From assembly GCA_023374025.1 (NCBI GenBank), contig SIJG01000004.1, positions 3,956,173 through 4,020,172 on the forward strand: 64,000 nt of DNA, given 5' to 3'. Source of the DNA: Heterodera schachtii (lineage: Eukaryota; Nematoda; Chromadorea; Rhabditida; Heteroderidae). Under the pieces are notes generated by a model. It searched no databases, was not told where the DNA came from, and was given only the letters and a program-made list of their open reading frames with translations. A program made the position numbers and the translations under genes. Positions 31,376 to 42,535 of the stretch are shown here, in pieces. Position 1 is the stretch's first letter; every line of letters starts with the position of its first letter.

Positions 31376-34300
31376 ATATACTTTTTTCAGGGAGAATAAT
31401 TTTCTATTTTCATTTTCTGTTTCTTTTGCTTTTTCCAGTTTTGACTCTTCTTCTCTGACATTTTCTTTTGTATTTTCACACAGTTTTTTTATTTTTTGCT
31501 CAAATTCTTTTCGAAGGTTGGCAATTTCAATTTCACTTTTTGTTGATGAATTTTCGCAATTTTCGCAATTTTTCTCTTCTTTAATTTCGTTGTTGAATTC
31601 TTCTTCATTTACCAATTCCAAATTTTCCAATTCATTTTCATTTTTTTTCCAAAAATATTTCGAATGATCATTCAACGCACTGACAACTTTCAAAATACAG
31701 TCCGGAAAATCATCAATAAATATTGGCTTCACCAATGGTGGCAATTGTTTCGACACTTTCGGATTTTTAGCTTAATAAATTATTATATATATATATATAT
31801 ATATTGTACAAATCGATGCTGTGAACTGTGTTTGGCTTTAGGAAAGGAGAAGAAAGGGAAAGAAGAGGAAAAAGATAGCGAGATAGAGAAGTGGAGAGAG
31901 ATATGAAGAGTAAAAAAGAAAGAAAAATGGCGAGAAAGAGACAGATAAAGAGGGAGAGGGGAGGGGAGGAAAGAGAGCGAGATAGAGAAGTGATAGAGTC
32001 ATTTTTTTATTAAAGCATTAAAATGCATGTACAGGTGGGTTAAAGAATGATATTTTGGCGGTTCTGATTCGAATCAAATGAAAATATTTGAAGTGTTCGA
32101 GAGGGGTCGAAAATCTTTAATTTTTTTAAGTGCACGATTATTTTAGGTTAGGCAAAATGGTTGACCTGGGAGGGAAAATCGAACCCTCGACCTCTCTGGT
32201 GCGGCGATCGGCTTCCCATCAGGGCTGCACGCAACTGGATTTGCAATTATGGAAATCCGTAATCCGTAATTACGGCGATTTTCTCAGTTACGGAAATCCG
32301 TAATCCGTAATTACGGCGATTTTCTCAGTTACGGAAATCCGTAATCCGTAATTACGGGGGTAATCCAAAAGTCAAATTACGTATCAAAATTAGGAAAAAT
32401 CCCAAAAATCCGTAACCCGTAATCCGTAACTCCAAAACCCCGTAATTTCCGTAATCCGCAATCCGTAATTGCGTGCAGCCCTGCTTCCCATCCAAACCAG
32501 TGCTCTTACCCTCTGAGCTACCATACCATCGCATCAGCCCTTCCCTATTATGAATGTTTTGCATCCGTTTTAAGCGTTTTATCCATCCGCTGGCTTATTC
32601 CTTACATTATGGTATGTAAGGATGAGGAATTGAGAGAGAGAAATGCAGAGGTTGAGAGAGAGGAATGAAAAGTGAAAGAAAGGAGAAAACTAATAAGGTA
32701 ACGAGATAGCAAGATACAGAAATGGAGAGAGATAGCGAGAAAGAAGGAAAGAGAGAGAGATGAGCGAGATATAAGAAACATATAGAGAAGGTGAAAAGGG
32801 TGCTATGTCATTATTTAAAAACCATCATTATGTGCGTTATTTAAAAAACCAAAATAAAATTGTTTGCTTATAACTTTGCCTTAAAAAGACCAAATTCCAT
32901 GATATCATTTGATAGCCTAAGTGTTCTCTATCAGTCTGCAAAATTTCAAAAAATTTCGTTAAGTTTAAAAAAAGTAAGGCCAAAAATGTTAGAAAATCAA
33001 GGTTTTTTGCGTTCCTCGAGGTATAACTTTTTTGAAATTTAACGAAAATTTTTGAAATTTTGTAGACTTATAGAGAACACTTAGGGCTATCAAATGATAT
33101 CAAGAATTAAAAATTTGGTTGTTTTTGAGCAAAGTTATAAATAATTTTTCGACAAAAATTTTCATAATGATGGTTTTTTAAATAACGGCTCCGCCCCGGT
33201 GAAAAGGATAGAGAAAAAAAGATGAGTATATGGTGAGAAAGAAAAGGAAGAGAAGAGAGAAGACTGTAAGGCAGAACTAATTAAATTCATTATCAATTTT
33301 TAATTATTTCAAAATAATAATAAATGAAAAGCTTGAAAAATTCTAAAAACCTTCAGCATACAACCGGAATAAATATTCATATAAAATGTCCAAGTATTTG
33401 CGATATTTTCGGCATTTTTCTTCAAATTCCTCCCCAATTTGGTCACATTGCCAATTCTCTCTCATCAAATACATAACGCCAAGATGGGCTTCAAATGTTT
33501 GCGTCCAATGCTTTTCAATTTTCTCAATTTTGCAAATTCCAGCCGCAATCAGGAAATAATTATATTTATCAATATTTTCATTCTCTTTCACACGATATAA
33601 GTAATTTGAATATTCTTTGGCCATCTTAAAAAATTTCTCAGAATTTGTCGCTTGTCCTTTAATATATGCAGAAAATAAAGCATCATAAATCTAAATTTTG
33701 AATTCTATTATTATTTGAATGTAAAGTCTCACCCAATTAAATTGATCATGGAAGTTCGACTCCATAAGCATTTGATGTTTGTCATATTTTATATATTGGT
33801 CATAATTTATACAATTGGCTTTTTTTGCACATTCATCCGCTTTTTCAAATATTTCCCCCAAATTTTCTTTAAATCTTTGTTGAATTATTTCATCAACAAT
33901 TTCATTTGTTTGCCATTCATTCGCTGTGTCAATTGCCAATTGCAAAATCATTTCATTAATCGGCATTTTTTGTTCATTTTTGTTTTTTATTTCATATTTC
34001 AATCTCTTCTGGTTTAACAATTTTGGTTCAAAATTGTCATCCAAATTGAATAAATTATCTAATTTATATTCATATTCTTCTCCCACGTTTTTTATAAAAT
34101 AAAATTGCGAAATACTGGCCAAGCAAAACACCGCATAAATTATTGGCCCTTCAATTTCAATTTCCCTTTTAAATACAAATTTTGGTTTCACTGTGGGAAT
34201 TCCGAAGTATTCTCTGCCCAAATATTCGTACAAAATGTCAAAATATTTACGATATTTTTGGCATTCTGTCCGTTCAAATTCTTCAAATTTCTCCCCAATT

Positions 34301-34569
34301 TTATCACATTTCCAATTCTTTCTCATGTAATGCATAATGCCAAGGTGTTTCTCATTTTTTTTCACAGAATATTCACTGATTTGAATTTGCTGATGGCCTT
34401 TCATAACTGCAATTAGCATATTGTCCTCAACCTAATTAATTAAAATGGATTAGTAAATTAATAACCTAATTAATAAACCCACCAATGGAATAGCACTTGA
34501 AAATGGATTTAAAAAATGATGAGAAACAAAAATAATAAAAAGAATTTTAGAAAAAGTATTAAACATCAT
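31334..34569 (-). CDS. Family A secreted two-domain protein, copy A5 (complete, 520 aa)
   Basis: Exons 34569-34483, 34431-33733, 33690-33351 and 31770-31334 give 521 codons with stop. Signal peptide MMFNTFSKILFIIFVSHHFL, then NPFSSA. Exon 2: HLGIMHYMRKNWKCDKIGEK, CQKYRKYFDILYEYLGREYF, VKPKFVFK, INEMILQLAIDTANEW. Exon 3 is about 30 codons longer than in other copies, with YLYRVKENENIDKYNYFLIA, before HLGVMYLMRENWQCDQIGEE and CRKYRKYLDILYEYLFRLYA. Exon 4: LPPLVKPIFIDDF, a Glu/Lys-rich helix, and the tail FISSPFS. Introns 1 and 2 are about 50 and 40 bases, but intron 3 (33350-31771) is 1580 bases because of a GA-rich tract, an interrupted tRNA-like sequence and a Mutator-like MITE. Whether so long an intron is still spliced correctly is open. 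Secreted; function unknown. Confidence 0.8.
31837..32000. repeat. GAGA-rich low-complexity tract in A5 intron 3
   Basis: Purine-rich AAAGAGAGCGAGATAGAGA-type sequence; a second tract of the same kind at 32620-32790 on the other side of the tRNA-like block. Confidence 0.85.
32165..32535 (-). other. tRNA-like (SINE or tRNA pseudogene) sequence interrupted by a hAT MITE
   Basis: Minus strand: GGTATGGTAGCTCAGAGGG with A-box-like TAGCTCAGAGGGTAAGAGC (32520-32502), an arm pair ACTGGT...ACCAG, then GAGGGTTCGATTTTCCCTC with a B-box-like core (32185-32174). Removing the element at 32220-32483 and one CTTCCCAT copy rejoins the two halves. Loop length and T-arm pairing are off for a working tRNA, so a tRNA-derived SINE or pseudogene is more likely. 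Confidence 0.55.
32220..32483. mobile_element. hAT-type MITE nested in the tRNA-like sequence
   Basis: Ends CAGGGCTGCACGCAA and TTGCGTGCAGCCCTG; 8-bp duplication CTTCCCAT at 32212-32219 and 32484-32491. The interior is filled with CCGTAATTACGG-type repeats. Confidence 0.92.
32800..33197. mobile_element. Mutator-like MITE in A5 intron 3
   Basis: Ends GTGCTATGTCATTATTTAAA on the left and, complemented, GGGGCGGAGCCGTTATTTAA on the right; both continue into AAACCATCATTATG. The 10-bp duplication GGTGAAAAGG lies at 32790-32799 and 33198-33207. Inner arms pair over more than 100 bases and include GGCTATCAAATGATATCAAG. Confidence 0.85.
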
Positions 34570-34879
34570 TTTGTTTTTCTGTTTTAATTAAATTATCAAA
34601 TAAAAATAAAAACATATTTAATATTAATTTATTACTATCCCTACTTAAGACAATTATTTATATTAAATAATGATGTAATTATTTAGAAAATGGGTAAATG
34701 CTTTCAGTTTTCAAATTGAGTAAAGTTAATTATTAAAAATGATAAAAAATGGCAAATCACACTGCCTTTTAAACGGAGTAAAAATTGGGTTTGAAATAGT
34801 GAATGATCATCAGTATAACTTTTTGAGTAGAATTTACCCAAAATTTTTATTTTTAATATTGTATATTACCTTAAGTAAT

Positions 34880-35265
34880 GATGCAATTAAACTAGTGATT
34901 TATCATCAGTAGGAATATCCAGATATATTTTTTACATTATGTAAAATAATGATGCAAATATTTAAAATGTTGATTGATCATCAGTAGGATTATCCAAACC
35001 TATTTCTACTTCATATAATTTGCATATTATATTAAATACTGACGTAAATATTTAAAATTTGATTGATCGTCAGTAGGATTATCCAAACCTATTTCTACTT
35101 CATATAATTTGCATATTATATTAAATACTGACGTAAATATTTAAAATTTTGATTGATCATCAGTAGGATTATTCAAACCTATTTCTACTTCATATAATTT
35201 GCATATTATATTAAATAATGACGCAAATATTTAAAATGTTGAAGGATCATCAGTAGAATTACCTT
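34880..35265. repeat. 90-bp tandem repeat upstream of A5
   Basis: Four copies at 89-90-base spacing of GATTGATCATCAGTAGGATT, then TATCCAAACCTATTTCTACT and CATATAATTTGCATATTATA. A related array with the same GATTGATCATCAGTAGGATT core is at 39105-39450. Confidence 0.92.
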
Positions 35266-35639
35266 AATTTATTTATGCCTAAAATATTTAAATATATTAA
35301 AAAATGCCAAAAATTTTCGAAGTTATTGGAAAAACCTAAATAAGTATTTATGCAAATTGAATTTAAAAAAAAGAAAAAAATGCAATGCAAAAATAATATA
35401 ATAATTTATATGCAAGCGAGTGATTTTATTAATATATTTTTTGTAGAATGCTTATTAAAGAGACACTCACTCTTGATAATAAAAATAACTAATATATTCA
35501 TTAATTTTCAAATTGTTTTTAAAATTTATAATCGACCCTAATGATTGTTTTTAATAAGGTCCATTTTCCAATTTGGAGAGAGCAATTGGGAAACATTGGG
35601 GAGAAGGGAACAATCACATACTCCCGAAGCATGGACCCT

Positions 35640-35735
35640 TTCTCTAATTTTTCTTCACAATTTAACTTTGATTGTTTGTGCCATTCACTCGCTGTGTCAA
35701 TTGCCAATTCAAAATCATCTCATTACTTGGCAGCC
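35640..35735 (-). pseudogene. Short family A exon 2 relic
   Basis: The minus strand reads FELAIDTASEWHKQSKLNCE, then EKLEK, matching the LAIDTANEWQTNE region of exon 2. Both sides are unrelated sequence. Confidence 0.6.
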
Positions 35736-35778
35736 AATGGGCGGTAGAAGCATCATGACATTCTCAGCAAACACTGTG

Positions 35779-36009
35779 TCAGTGCAGTAGCGTTAAAAAC
35801 ACATCAAAATTAAAGAATATTGAAACAGCAAATGTTAATGCACCTGCCTGAGATTTTGCTCCTTTATCTTTTTTTATCCAAATTTTTGCATACAGTGGAA
35901 ATAGCAAATCTGATGCATAACCGGGGAACGCAGCAACTAGGATGCCTGCAACTTGGACGTCAGGAGGCAATGGCACACAACGATAAGCCACACACCACGC
36001 CTTAAACAA
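35779..36009 (-). other. Unassigned ORF, doubtful
   Basis: After an acceptor-like TTTAAG the minus strand reads AWCVAYRCVPLPPDVQVAGI, then LVAAFPGYASDLLFPLYAKI. It could be an exon, but no partner exon is evident. From 36010 to 36475 I recognise nothing. Confidence 0.2.
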
Positions 36010-36474
36010 TTTGCCTTGCTAAAATCACAAGAGAAAAAAAGCACCTGGCCAAAATGGTGTAAAGGTAGAACATTGGAGGTGCCAATTGGAATGTGCCGTC
36101 TCCGAAACATTTGTTCATTCGATCGGCCCGACGCCCAAAAGACGCACGCCCTAACAGTGGTAAACGCTTTGAGTTACCGCGGTGGTGCATTGACCCTTTT
36201 AATTACCTTAACATTTCTTTCGTGATTGCCTTTCGTAGCTTCTTCAACTAAGCAGTACCAGCCTTGAAGCATCCTACGTAACCAAAAGTAAGGCTGGAAA
36301 AGATACATTCTGAAGTGCCTCGGACCGGGTATCGTTGAAGCGCCAAATTGAGGGTAGCGACAGTCACATCAATTAATACCGGTGTTGTGATTGGTCGCGA
36401 TTGAATGAAAAAACTCTTCGTCCGAAAGAAGGTATTGACACCTTAAATAACAACATTCTTACCCATTTCTCTAG

Positions 36475-36640
36475 CAAAATTGCTTGATGAAGAATAACAA
36501 TGCCAAAATATATAGCAGAAGTAGAATAAAATATTGGGGGTTTCTTTATTTAAATATTTAGATTATTGGCATTTAAATGGGGATAAAATTAAAAGAAAAA
36601 TTATATTCAATCAATTTGTTAATATGAATGAATATCGTAA
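36475..36640 (-). pseudogene. Relic of a family A 5' end
   Basis: Minus-strand TTATTCTACTTCTGCTATA and the following bases resemble the signal-peptide exon of the A6 fragment (38530-38608). The upstream flank also matches (TTCAATCAATTTGTTAAT at 36607 and 38674). No open frame. Confidence 0.4.
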
Positions 36641-36899
36641 TACAGTAGACCGAACATTCCTCAATGAAAATTCGAATATTGGAGTCCGGCGGTGCCGATA
36701 ACAGGCTTATTAATAATTACTCAACGACTCATAAGAAAAAACAATTTAAAAAAACTAAAATAATCCTAATAAAAATTTGAAGAAATTTTATTAAAAAAAT
36801 TAAATTAAAAATTGCAAAAAAATAATAAAAAAATGTAAAAAGAAGACAGAACATTCCGCAATAAAATATGAATGGGAAATAGAAATTAATCAACAGATG

Positions 36900-38205
36900 A
36901 GCACTGATTCAATAAACTTTATTGTTTATATTTGTTGTTGTTCCTTTGGGTAAGGACACAACAAATTTGGCGCAGTCAGCAACAAAAGCGTAAGCGGCAT
37001 TCATCGGACATTTTAAAAAACTGATCAACTGGGTGGTGTAAGTTTCCGCTGTGATCGGTTTTTCAACTGAACAAAAAAACTGATCACAAGGGGGTGTAAG
37101 TTTCCGCTGGGTGCGGTTTTCATCGACAAAAAACTGATCACCTTGGGGGTGTAAGCTTCCGCAGGGTGCAGCTTTGACAATTCGACAAATTTTCGACAAA
37201 CTACAACATGAACGCGGCTCAACTTGAACAAATTTTGAATGCTGTGCTTGCGCAATCCGAGACAAGGGAATGCAGCACCAGCGAACAACAACCTCAGCAA
37301 TGCCAATTTGGCGAGTTCAATTGACGCCCGCATTTAAAAATTTTATTACGACGCGGAGACCGGCAACACCTTTGAACAATGGTTCAAACGATTCGGCACA
37401 CTTATCGAAGACGATGGAAAGGATTTGCCCGAAGCGACAAAAGTCCGTCTTCTATTGGGCAAATTTGGACGAGAACTACAACAAATACCGAGACAGTGTA
37501 AGTCCTACCCAACCCGATCAAATTTCGTGGGCGGACACCCTCGACAAATTGAAAAGTCTGTATGCCGAAACGCGATTGCTGTTTGTCCGACGCTATGAAT
37601 GTTCAAAATCAGACAACAGCCAAATCAGGACATCACATCATTGATCGCACAAACCAATGCATCCTGCGAAAATGCGAATTTGAGCCTCACAAAGGAGCAA
37701 CTCAAATGCATTATTTTGGTCATTGCTCTTCGAGATGAGCATCACGACCTGCGGCAAAAGTCTTTGAAGATGTTGGAGGATGGCCAGAAAAACGGCACCG
37801 ACCCGCAGAGTGGTTCCAAAAATGTGGACAAAGGCAAACACCGACAGCCGACCGAACCATGTCCAGCATGTGGATTTTTAGGCAATTGGCGATCGGAATG
37901 CAAATTCAATGATGCAATTTGCCACAAGTGTCAGAAGAAAGGACAAATCGCCAAAGTTTGCCCACAAAAGAACAGCCAGCCATTCATCAGAAAAGGCCGA
38001 TCAGTTCTCACAATTGAAGTGAACACAACCTGTACCGAAGGTTGGAACTGCTGTTCACTGTATTGGCGAATTTTTATCACTGTCAACGGCATTAAAATAC
38101 GGATTAATGTCGACACTGGTGCTCAAGCCACCATCATCACCAGCAAAACGTGGTGCAAAATTAGCAAACCGAAATTGTCGCCTGCCGACTTGGTCCTTCA
38201 ATTTC
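36900..38205 (+). pseudogene. Ty3/Gypsy-type retrotransposon fragment: leader, gag, zinc knuckles, protease
   Basis: 36900-36975 looks like an LTR end followed by a primer-binding-type TTGGCGCAGTCAGC. The leader (37020-37165) has three repeats of a CTGATCA...GTGTAAGTTTCCGC unit. Gag pieces from an ATG at 37208 run through several frames (FEQWFKRFGTLIEDDGKD; LKSLYAETRLLFVRRYE). Two CCHC-type knuckles follow (CPACGFLGNWRSEC, CHKCQKKGQIAKVC), both with the zinc-binding His replaced (N, Q). A retropepsin start has the DTGA active-site motif near 38115. Sequence then stops abruptly in a family A fragment; no integrase or 3' LTR. Described only; it is non-functional. Confidence 0.8.
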
Positions 38206-38620
38206 AATTATTTTTTTTAAATACGAATTTTGGCTTTATTGTTGGAATTCCTATGTATTCTCTACTTAAATATTCGTACAAAATGTCCAAATATTTTCGA
38301 TTGGCATTCTGTCCGTTCATGTTCTTCAAATTCCTCCGCAATTTTGTCACATTGCCAATTATTTCTCATAAAATACATAATGCCAAGGTGTGCCTCATAT
38401 TTTTTGATTGAATAATTCATTAATTTGAATTTGTTGTTGTCTTTTCAAAAATGCAATTAGAATTTTATCGTCTCCCTAATTAAATTGTTGGATTATTAAT
38501 TATTATTACCTTGTTAATTGACTTACCGATAGAATTGCATATGAAAACGAAATAAAAAATTGATGGAAAATAACGGTGCCAAAAAAATAGCAGAAGCAGA
38601 ATAACGCATACAGTTCTTAT
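38206..38620 (-). pseudogene. Family A copy A6, 5' fragment
   Basis: Minus strand: signal-peptide exon about 38608-38527 with an indel in a T run, donor GTAAGT, then the first half of exon 2 with many frameshifts (matches to KGQQQIQINE, YRKYLDILYEY, FGIPTVKPKF). It ends at the IEIEGP codons, where the retrotransposon piece begins. Confidence 0.7.
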
Positions 38621-38699
38621 TTATTTATTTAAATTATTTTATTTAAAGGGAAATATGAAACGAAAATTAAATTCAATCAATTTGTTAATTTGAAAGAAT

Positions 38700-39050
38700 G
38701 TCGAGGTTCGCCAAACCTTTTGGTCGGGGTGTCTGGTTTTTCAATAGTTATAATTTAAGCTATGATTTTTAGGTGCTAAAATACTGAAATAGTACTAAAA
38801 TAATTGCCTTGGAGATTATTTTTTGAAAAATTTTTTCATTTCTTAGTGGGCGTATTTTCTGAAATTTAAGGTTCAATTTCTTAAGGGTGTATTTTTTGTT
38901 TTTTTTTTCACTTTTGCTATGAAAAATTTGGAAAAAGGCCAATATAATTGCTAAAACTTGAAATTATCAAGTGCTAAACCTCCGTTTTAGGTGTTTTTAG
39001 TGCTAAAAAGTCGCCCTAAATCAAAAATTATTGTCTCTAATAAAGAAGGG
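38700..39050. mobile_element. Degenerate relative of the 705-1114 element
   Basis: ATTTTTAGGTGCTAAAATAC on the left and TTTTTAGTGCTAAAAAGTCG, then TTGTCTCTA on the right recall the TAGAGACC...ATTTTTAGG ends. No target duplication found. Confidence 0.45.
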
Positions 39051-39104
39051 GTTTGGATAATTTTATTCAAATAATTCTACTGTTTATCAATCTAATTTTC
39101 TTTA

Positions 39105-39450
39105 GAACGATGCAATATTAAAGAATTGGGATTGATCATCAGTAGGATTATATAATAAAAATTGGGATTGATCATCCGTAGGATTATCCAAATATATTTA
39201 ATATAATAATTTATTATATTAAAGAACGATGCAATATTAAAGAATTGGGATTGATCATCAATAGGATTATATAATAAAAATTGGGAATATAATTATTTAT
39301 TATATTAAAGAACGATGCAATATTAAAGAATTGGGATTGATCATCAATAGGATTATATAATAAAAATTGGGATTGATTAGGATTATCCAAATATATTTAT
39401 TATTATATTAAAGAACGATGCAATATTAAAGAATTGGGATTGATCATCAG
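39105..39450. repeat. Tandem repeat downstream of A7
   Basis: Four starts of GAACGATGCAATATTAAAGA, then ATTGGGATTGATCATCA, spaced 118, 87 and 103 bases. Shares its GATTGATCATCAGTAGGATT core with the array upstream of A5. Confidence 0.9.
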
Positions 39451-39539
39451 TTTATACCAATAATCATTTTCCAAAATAGAAAGTTGTTGATTTTCCTTTT
39501 TCCTTTTTTCTTTTTCAATTTTGCCTTTTCTTAGCATCA

Positions 39540-41020
39540 TTATAAAAATTTTTCCATTTTTTGATCAAATTCATTCCGAAATATTTTTTCAATTTCTGAT
39601 AGTTCGTTTAAAATTTGTTTTCCCTTTTTTACATTTTTTCTTCCATTAAATTTTCCCATTGCTTTTTGTATTATTTTGTTTTTCCAATTTTTTTCCTCTT
39701 TTATTTCATAATTCAATTCCTCCTCATTTAACAAATAAATATAAAAGTCTTCATCCAATTCGCTAAAACTTTCACATTTCGAAAAGTCATTTAACATTTT
39801 GATAACTTCATCTAAACAAATACGTTCTTCAAAATTATTCACAAATATTGGCTTCACTGCTGGCAATTTATTGACCAAATCAGCGTTTTTCCCTTAAATA
39901 TAAATTAAATTAAAAATAATAAAAATAGTTTTTTCAGACCTTCGACATAAAGTCGGAATAAATATTCGTATAAAAGGTGCAAATATTTACGATTCTTTTG
40001 GCATTCTTCTTCAAATTCCCTCGGAATTTTATCACAATGCCAGTTCTTTCTCATAAAATACGCAGCGCCAAGCTCATGGTTCAAATAATCTTTTTGTGGA
40101 ACTTTCACCAATTGCGAAATGTAAGCGTCATCAAACTAAATTTAAAAGCATCAAAAGTCTAAATTTAAGTAATTCATATTTATTTTATTTTAATTAAAGA
40201 AAACTACCCATGTATTTGAATCATCGAATTTTGTAAATAAGATTAATAAATGTTTATCATCATTTATTTTATGGGCTCCCCATGGACTGTTTTCTATTGC
40301 ATTTTTAAACAATTCCTCAAAGTTTTCTTTGAATTTTTGTTGGATTATTCCATCCAAAATTTCATTTATTTGCCATTCATTCGCTGTGTCAACAATTGCC
40401 AATTGTAAAATCATTTCATTAATTGGCATTTTTGGTTGATTTTCAAATTTTTCTCCATAAGTCAATCTCTTCTCATTCAACAAATTTGGTTTATAAAGGA
40501 CATTAAACAATTTGTTTAATTTATATTTATAATGACCATTGGCCCATAAATCAAAATAAAATTGCGAAATTCTGACGAGACAATGCACCGCATAAATTAA
40601 TGGGCCTTCAATTTCGAAGTCATTCCGTTTCAATACGAATTTTGGCTTCACTGTTGGAATTCCGGCATATTCTCTGTACAAATATTCGTACAAAATGTCC
40701 AAATATTTGCGATATTTTTGGCATTCTGTCCGTTCATATTCTTCAAATTCCTCCGCAATTTTTTCACATTGCCAATTCATTCTCATAAAATGCATAATAC
40801 CAAGGTGTGCTTCATATTTTTGCATTGAATAATCACTGAATTGAATTTCTTGCTGTCCTTTGATAAATGCAATTAGCATTTTATCGTCCACCTAATTAAA
40901 TTGGTTTATTAAATATAAATACCCTATTAATTAACTCACCGATGGATTTGCATTTGAAATATGAATTAAAAAATAATGAATAATAATAAGAAAAGGAATT
41001 ATAAAAAATGAATAGAACAT
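39540..41020 (-). CDS. Family A secreted two-domain protein, copy A7 (complete, 437 aa)
   Basis: Exons 41020-40940, 40891-40208, 40135-39940 and 39892-39540 give 438 codons with stop. Signal peptide MFYSFFIIPFLIIIHYFLIH, then ISNA. Exon 2 starts VDDKMLIAFIKGQQE and has HLGIMHFMRMNWQCEKIAEE, CQKYRKYLDILYEYLYREYA, GIPTVKPKFVL and INEMILQLAIVDTANEW. Exon 3 is the shortest of the family (65 codons): FDDAYISQLVKVPQKDY, AAYFMRKNWHCDKIPREF, CQKNRKYLHLLYEYLFRLYV. Exon 4: LPAVKPIFVNNF, LLNEEELNYEIKEEKNWKNK, then a lysine-rich helix ending DQKMEKFL. This is the compact form of the family and may be nearest the ancestral plan. Secreted; function unknown. Introns are 48, 72 and 47 bases. Confidence 0.84.
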
Positions 41021-41143
41021 TATATTTCCTTTAAAAAAGAAATGAAAATTAAAACATTTAATTATTGTTGCAATTTATTCATAAAAGTAATTTTAAAAAT
41101 ATTTTTTATTTGAAATTAACGAACACAATCTTTTTATAATAAA

Positions 41144-41672
41144 TAGGGCTTCCTTTTTTAGGCAAATGCCTAAAATTTTGCGCATTTGATACGCAAAGAT
41201 AAGCACGAAAAACAGGTTTTCCGCTTGGTTTGGGATGTCTACGATGACTTTTATAATGCCTATTTTTGCCTATTTCGGGGTTTTTGTGCCTAATGTGCCT
41301 ATTTTAGGATTTTCGTAAAAATCCTTAACAAAAATGCAATAAAAACGAAAAAATACCCCTAAGAAATGACCAAAAAAAAATTTCAGAAAATACGCCCCTA
41401 AGAATTGAAAAAATTTTCAAAAATAATCCAAAAAATTTAATATATTTTTCTCAGAAAAAATTTTTGGTTTAAAAATTTGTCCTTATTCGGAAAAAAACAT
41501 TAAATTATTTAACAATTTCATTTACAAGTGAAATATTTAAGTTTTACGTATTTTTACTACCTAAAAAGGATTAATAAATATTTTTTTTTGCCTATTTTTG
41601 TGCCTATTTGAGGGTCTTTGTGCCTATGTAATGCCTTTTCACGATTTTTTGTGCCTAAAAAAGGAAGCCCTG
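41144..41672. mobile_element. hAT-type MITE
   Basis: Ends TAGGGCTTCCTTTTTTAGGC and GCCTAAAAAAGGAAGCCCTG; 8-bp duplication ATAATAAA at 41136-41143 and 41673-41680. Half elements with similar GGCATTAAATAGGCACAAAA sequence are at 41890-42000 and 44650-45100. From 41680 to 42535 no gene is supported. Confidence 0.9.
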
Positions 41673-42535
41673 ATAATAAAAGATTTAATATTCAAAATAA
41701 ACAATATTATTTTGTTTAATAAAAGAGGTATTACCTAATGAAGTAAAATAAAAATGAAAAATGGAAAATAACAGAGCCTTATAAACAGAGCAAAATGTTG
41801 TTTTGAAATAATGATCACCGGTAGAATTACCCAAATCTGTTTTTCTTAATTAATTTGTTATTATTTGAATAAAAAATGATGCAATTATTTAAAATAATCA
41901 TTGATCAGCAGTAGGGCTGGGATTTTTAGGCATAAAAATCGCGAAATAGGCATTAAATAGGCACAAAAATAGGCAAACAAATTTTTTTTTTTATTAACGC
42001 TTTTTCGGTAACAAAACACATAAAAATTAATCAAAAAACTTATTTTTAATGCAATTTATATTTTTATTTTAAATAATTAAGAAATTATTAAATAAAAATA
42101 ATGGTTGGCCTTCAGTAGGCACTAAGAATAGAAATAAATAAAACATAATTTCCTTCCTAATAATTATTTTTTCGAAATTTAAAAGGGAATTCTAAATAAT
42201 TTTTTTTTCAATTTTTAAGTATAAAAAACAATTTGCAAGGACATTCGCAATGTTTTCAAGGACAAATAATTCGAGTACTGGATTCATAGCTCATTTGTCA
42301 GCCAAATTTCGGCATTTTTCGATGAACTTGGCCTGCTGGTGTTGTGCTTGTAAAAGCTGGTCATTGTTTGATCGAATAAATTTTGTTTGAATTCGCCCCC
42401 TTTTTAAAAAATGTTTATTAAAAACAAATCTTATAAATTATGGCAATTAGTGAAAGGGATTAAAATGGAAAAATCATTTGTTTTATGGGCAAAAGAATAT
42501 ACGACTATTCCCATTTGATTTTTCATCAATTTTCT

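Noticed and set aside
36240..36475. Less AT-rich stretch, considered as a structured RNA gene
   Set aside because: I could not fit it to 5S rRNA, spliced leader or U snRNA features; left unassigned.
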